The notes below the pieces were generated by a model, which did no database searches, was not told the origin of the DNA, and saw only the letters and a list, made by a program, of their open reading frames with translations. This document shows, piece after piece, positions 63,328-64,000 of a DNA stretch of 64,000 nt. The stretch comes from an uncultured Mediterraneibacter sp. (GTDB lineage Bacteria > Bacillota > Clostridia > Lachnospirales > Lachnospiraceae): contig CALWMN010000002.1 of NCBI GenBank assembly GCA_944381935.1, positions 124,001-188,000 on the forward strand. Direction: 5' to 3'. Positions within the stretch are counted from its first letter, which is position 1, and each line of letters begins with the position of its first letter. The translations under genes were made by a program, and so were the position numbers.

Positions 63328-63608
63328 AAACCGATGAGGAAGGGCAAGTAACTTTGAAAAGCCGCTTCACAGAGAGCCGCAGGCGGTGGGATTGCGGTAT
63401 GACGGGCGCAGGGTGAATGGACTTCTGAGGGCGAACTGAAATTTGCAGTAGGGGAGCCGGAGATTTAACTCCGTTAACAAAGAAAGCATATGTTGGTATG
63501 CGTGAGAGGATGTAAGAAATGCATCAAGCCGGGTGGCACCGCAGGAGCTTTGTATTTACCGCTCTTGTCCCTGCAATTTGTTTTGCGGAGACAGGGGCGT
63601 TTTTATTT
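63328..63608 (+). promoter_or_regulatory. T-box leader, tryptophan type
   Basis: The leader has the T-box core GGGTGGCACCGC (63531-63542), a stem I region with TGG at 63418-63420 after GTGAA and before A (specifier for Trp) and a terminator at its end. Uncharged tRNA-Trp should permit read-through into trpB. It fills the 400-base gap after the DUF2804 gene. Confidence 0.92.
63560..63608 (+). terminator. T-box terminator before trpB
   Basis: CGCTCTTGTC pairs with GACAGGGGCG (with G-U), with further inner pairs, followed by TTTTTATTT. Confidence 0.82.
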
Positions 63609-63676
63609 GCCCCGGGAGAAAAGAGGAAGGCTGTCCGACGACTTCTCTCGCGTCGAGAAAGGAGAAGAGAAAGAAA

Positions 63677-64000
63677 ATGAGTGAACAGAAAATCCCGTAC
63701 AAAATTTATCTTGAAGAGAGCGAGATGCCGAAAGAATGGTACAATGTCCGTGCCGATATGAAAAATAAGCCGGCGCCGCTTCTGAATCCGGCGACCCTGC
63801 AGCCGATGACGGCAAAAGAGCTGGGAGCAGTATTCTGTGAGGAGTTGGTCAAGCAGGAGCTGGACAATGACAACAGATATATTGAGATCCCGCAGAAGAT
63901 CAGGGACTTTTATAAAATGTACCGGCCGGCACCGCTGGTACGTGCGTACTGCCTGGAAGAAAAGCTTCAGACTCCGGCAAAGATCTATTATAAATTTGAG
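63677..64000 (+). CDS. trpB: Tryptophan synthase beta chain, type 2 (cut by window end)
   Basis: The first 108 residues are visible. The opening KIPYKIYLEESEMPKEWYN, the PAPLLNPATLQP segment and RPAPLVRAYCLEEKLQ are typical of the stand-alone TrpB2 form (about 450 residues), which joins indole and serine to make tryptophan. The catalytic lysine lies beyond the window. ATG 63677 follows AAAGGAG by twelve bases. The Trp-type T-box in front agrees with the call. Confidence 0.92.
   Translation, partial: MSEQKIPYKIYLEESEMPKEWYNVRADMKNKPAPLLNPATLQPMTAKELGAVFCEELVKQELDNDNRYIEIPQKIRDFYKMYRPAPLVRAYCLEEKLQTPAKIYYKFE

Noticed and set aside
63490-63684. 64-codon + strand frame between the DUF2804 gene and trpB
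   Set aside because: It lies inside the T-box leader and its terminator.

Overview
The window looks like core chromosome of a spore-forming, Gram-positive anaerobe of the Clostridia, most likely the family Lachnospiraceae. This rests on a PolC-type replicative polymerase, sporulation genes (sigH, a SpoVAF/GerA protein), the cysE-cysS-mrnC-rlmB-sigH gene order, two T-box leaders, strong AGGAGG ribosome sites, about 50% GC, a clostridial-type glutaminyl-tRNA synthetase, and oxygen-sensitive chemistry (indolepyruvate:ferredoxin oxidoreductase, radical SAM protein). I did not see an integrase, transposase, phage structural gene, CRISPR array or rRNA. Most genes are on the + strand. The - strand holds a sigma-factor operon (9.7-13.1 kb), a cold-shock gene, a LysR regulator, one tRNA-Thr and one small membrane protein.

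Layout. 0-9.6 kb: a DUF2156 protein (cut by the window edge), a PLP aminotransferase, hisC, a small exporter and an anchored protein, then ispG overlapping polC. 9.7-13.1 kb (-): a 44-residue ORF, a large lipoprotein and an ECF-like sigma factor that carries an N-terminal zinc ribbon, one membrane span and a large predicted extracytoplasmic domain. 13.3-21.4 kb: a shortened Rpn-like protein, glyA, and an aromatic 2-oxoacid operon (two phenylacetate-CoA-ligase-like proteins, IorA/IorB, two double-ACT proteins). 21.5-28.2 kb: csp with a palindromic promoter, two Rrf2 regulators, cysK, the PTS general proteins ptsH-ptsI, and a DNA-repair pair (radical SAM plus DUF4130) with LexA-type boxes. 28.2-37.6 kb: nfeD, an SPFH protein and an XPD/DinG-type helicase, each overlapping the next by 4 bases; a LysR regulator divergent from a TIGR01906 membrane protein; and the fused purL.

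37.6-46.4 kb: a tRNA-Val/tRNA-Met unit, ispF, an Eis-like acetyltransferase, a lipoprotein, then a cysteine T-box leader before cysE-cysS-mrnC-rlmB-sigH, a CPBP protease, dtd and an antisense tRNA-Thr. 46.5-55.5 kb: glnS, a MocR-type regulator, purA, a 50-residue ORF, a SEC-C protein, a YdcF protein, a DUF1540 protein and an AI-2E-family permease. 55.5-64 kb: metA with the acetyl-CoA-type Glu111, an aminotransferase, dut, a SpoVAF-like protein, degV, infC-rpmI-rplT behind an attenuator leader (infC appears to start at ATT), a DUF2804 protein, and a tryptophan T-box ahead of a type-2 trpB cut by the window end.

Shared themes are sulfur/cysteine control (Rrf2 regulators and cysK at one locus, a T-box at another), aromatic amino-acid handling (IOR operon, Trp T-box) and stress or developmental control (membrane-tethered sigma factor, SOS pair, sigH). 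The items most worth following up are the membrane-tethered sigma operon, the LexA-boxed radical SAM/DUF4130 pair and the IOR/ligase/ACT operon.
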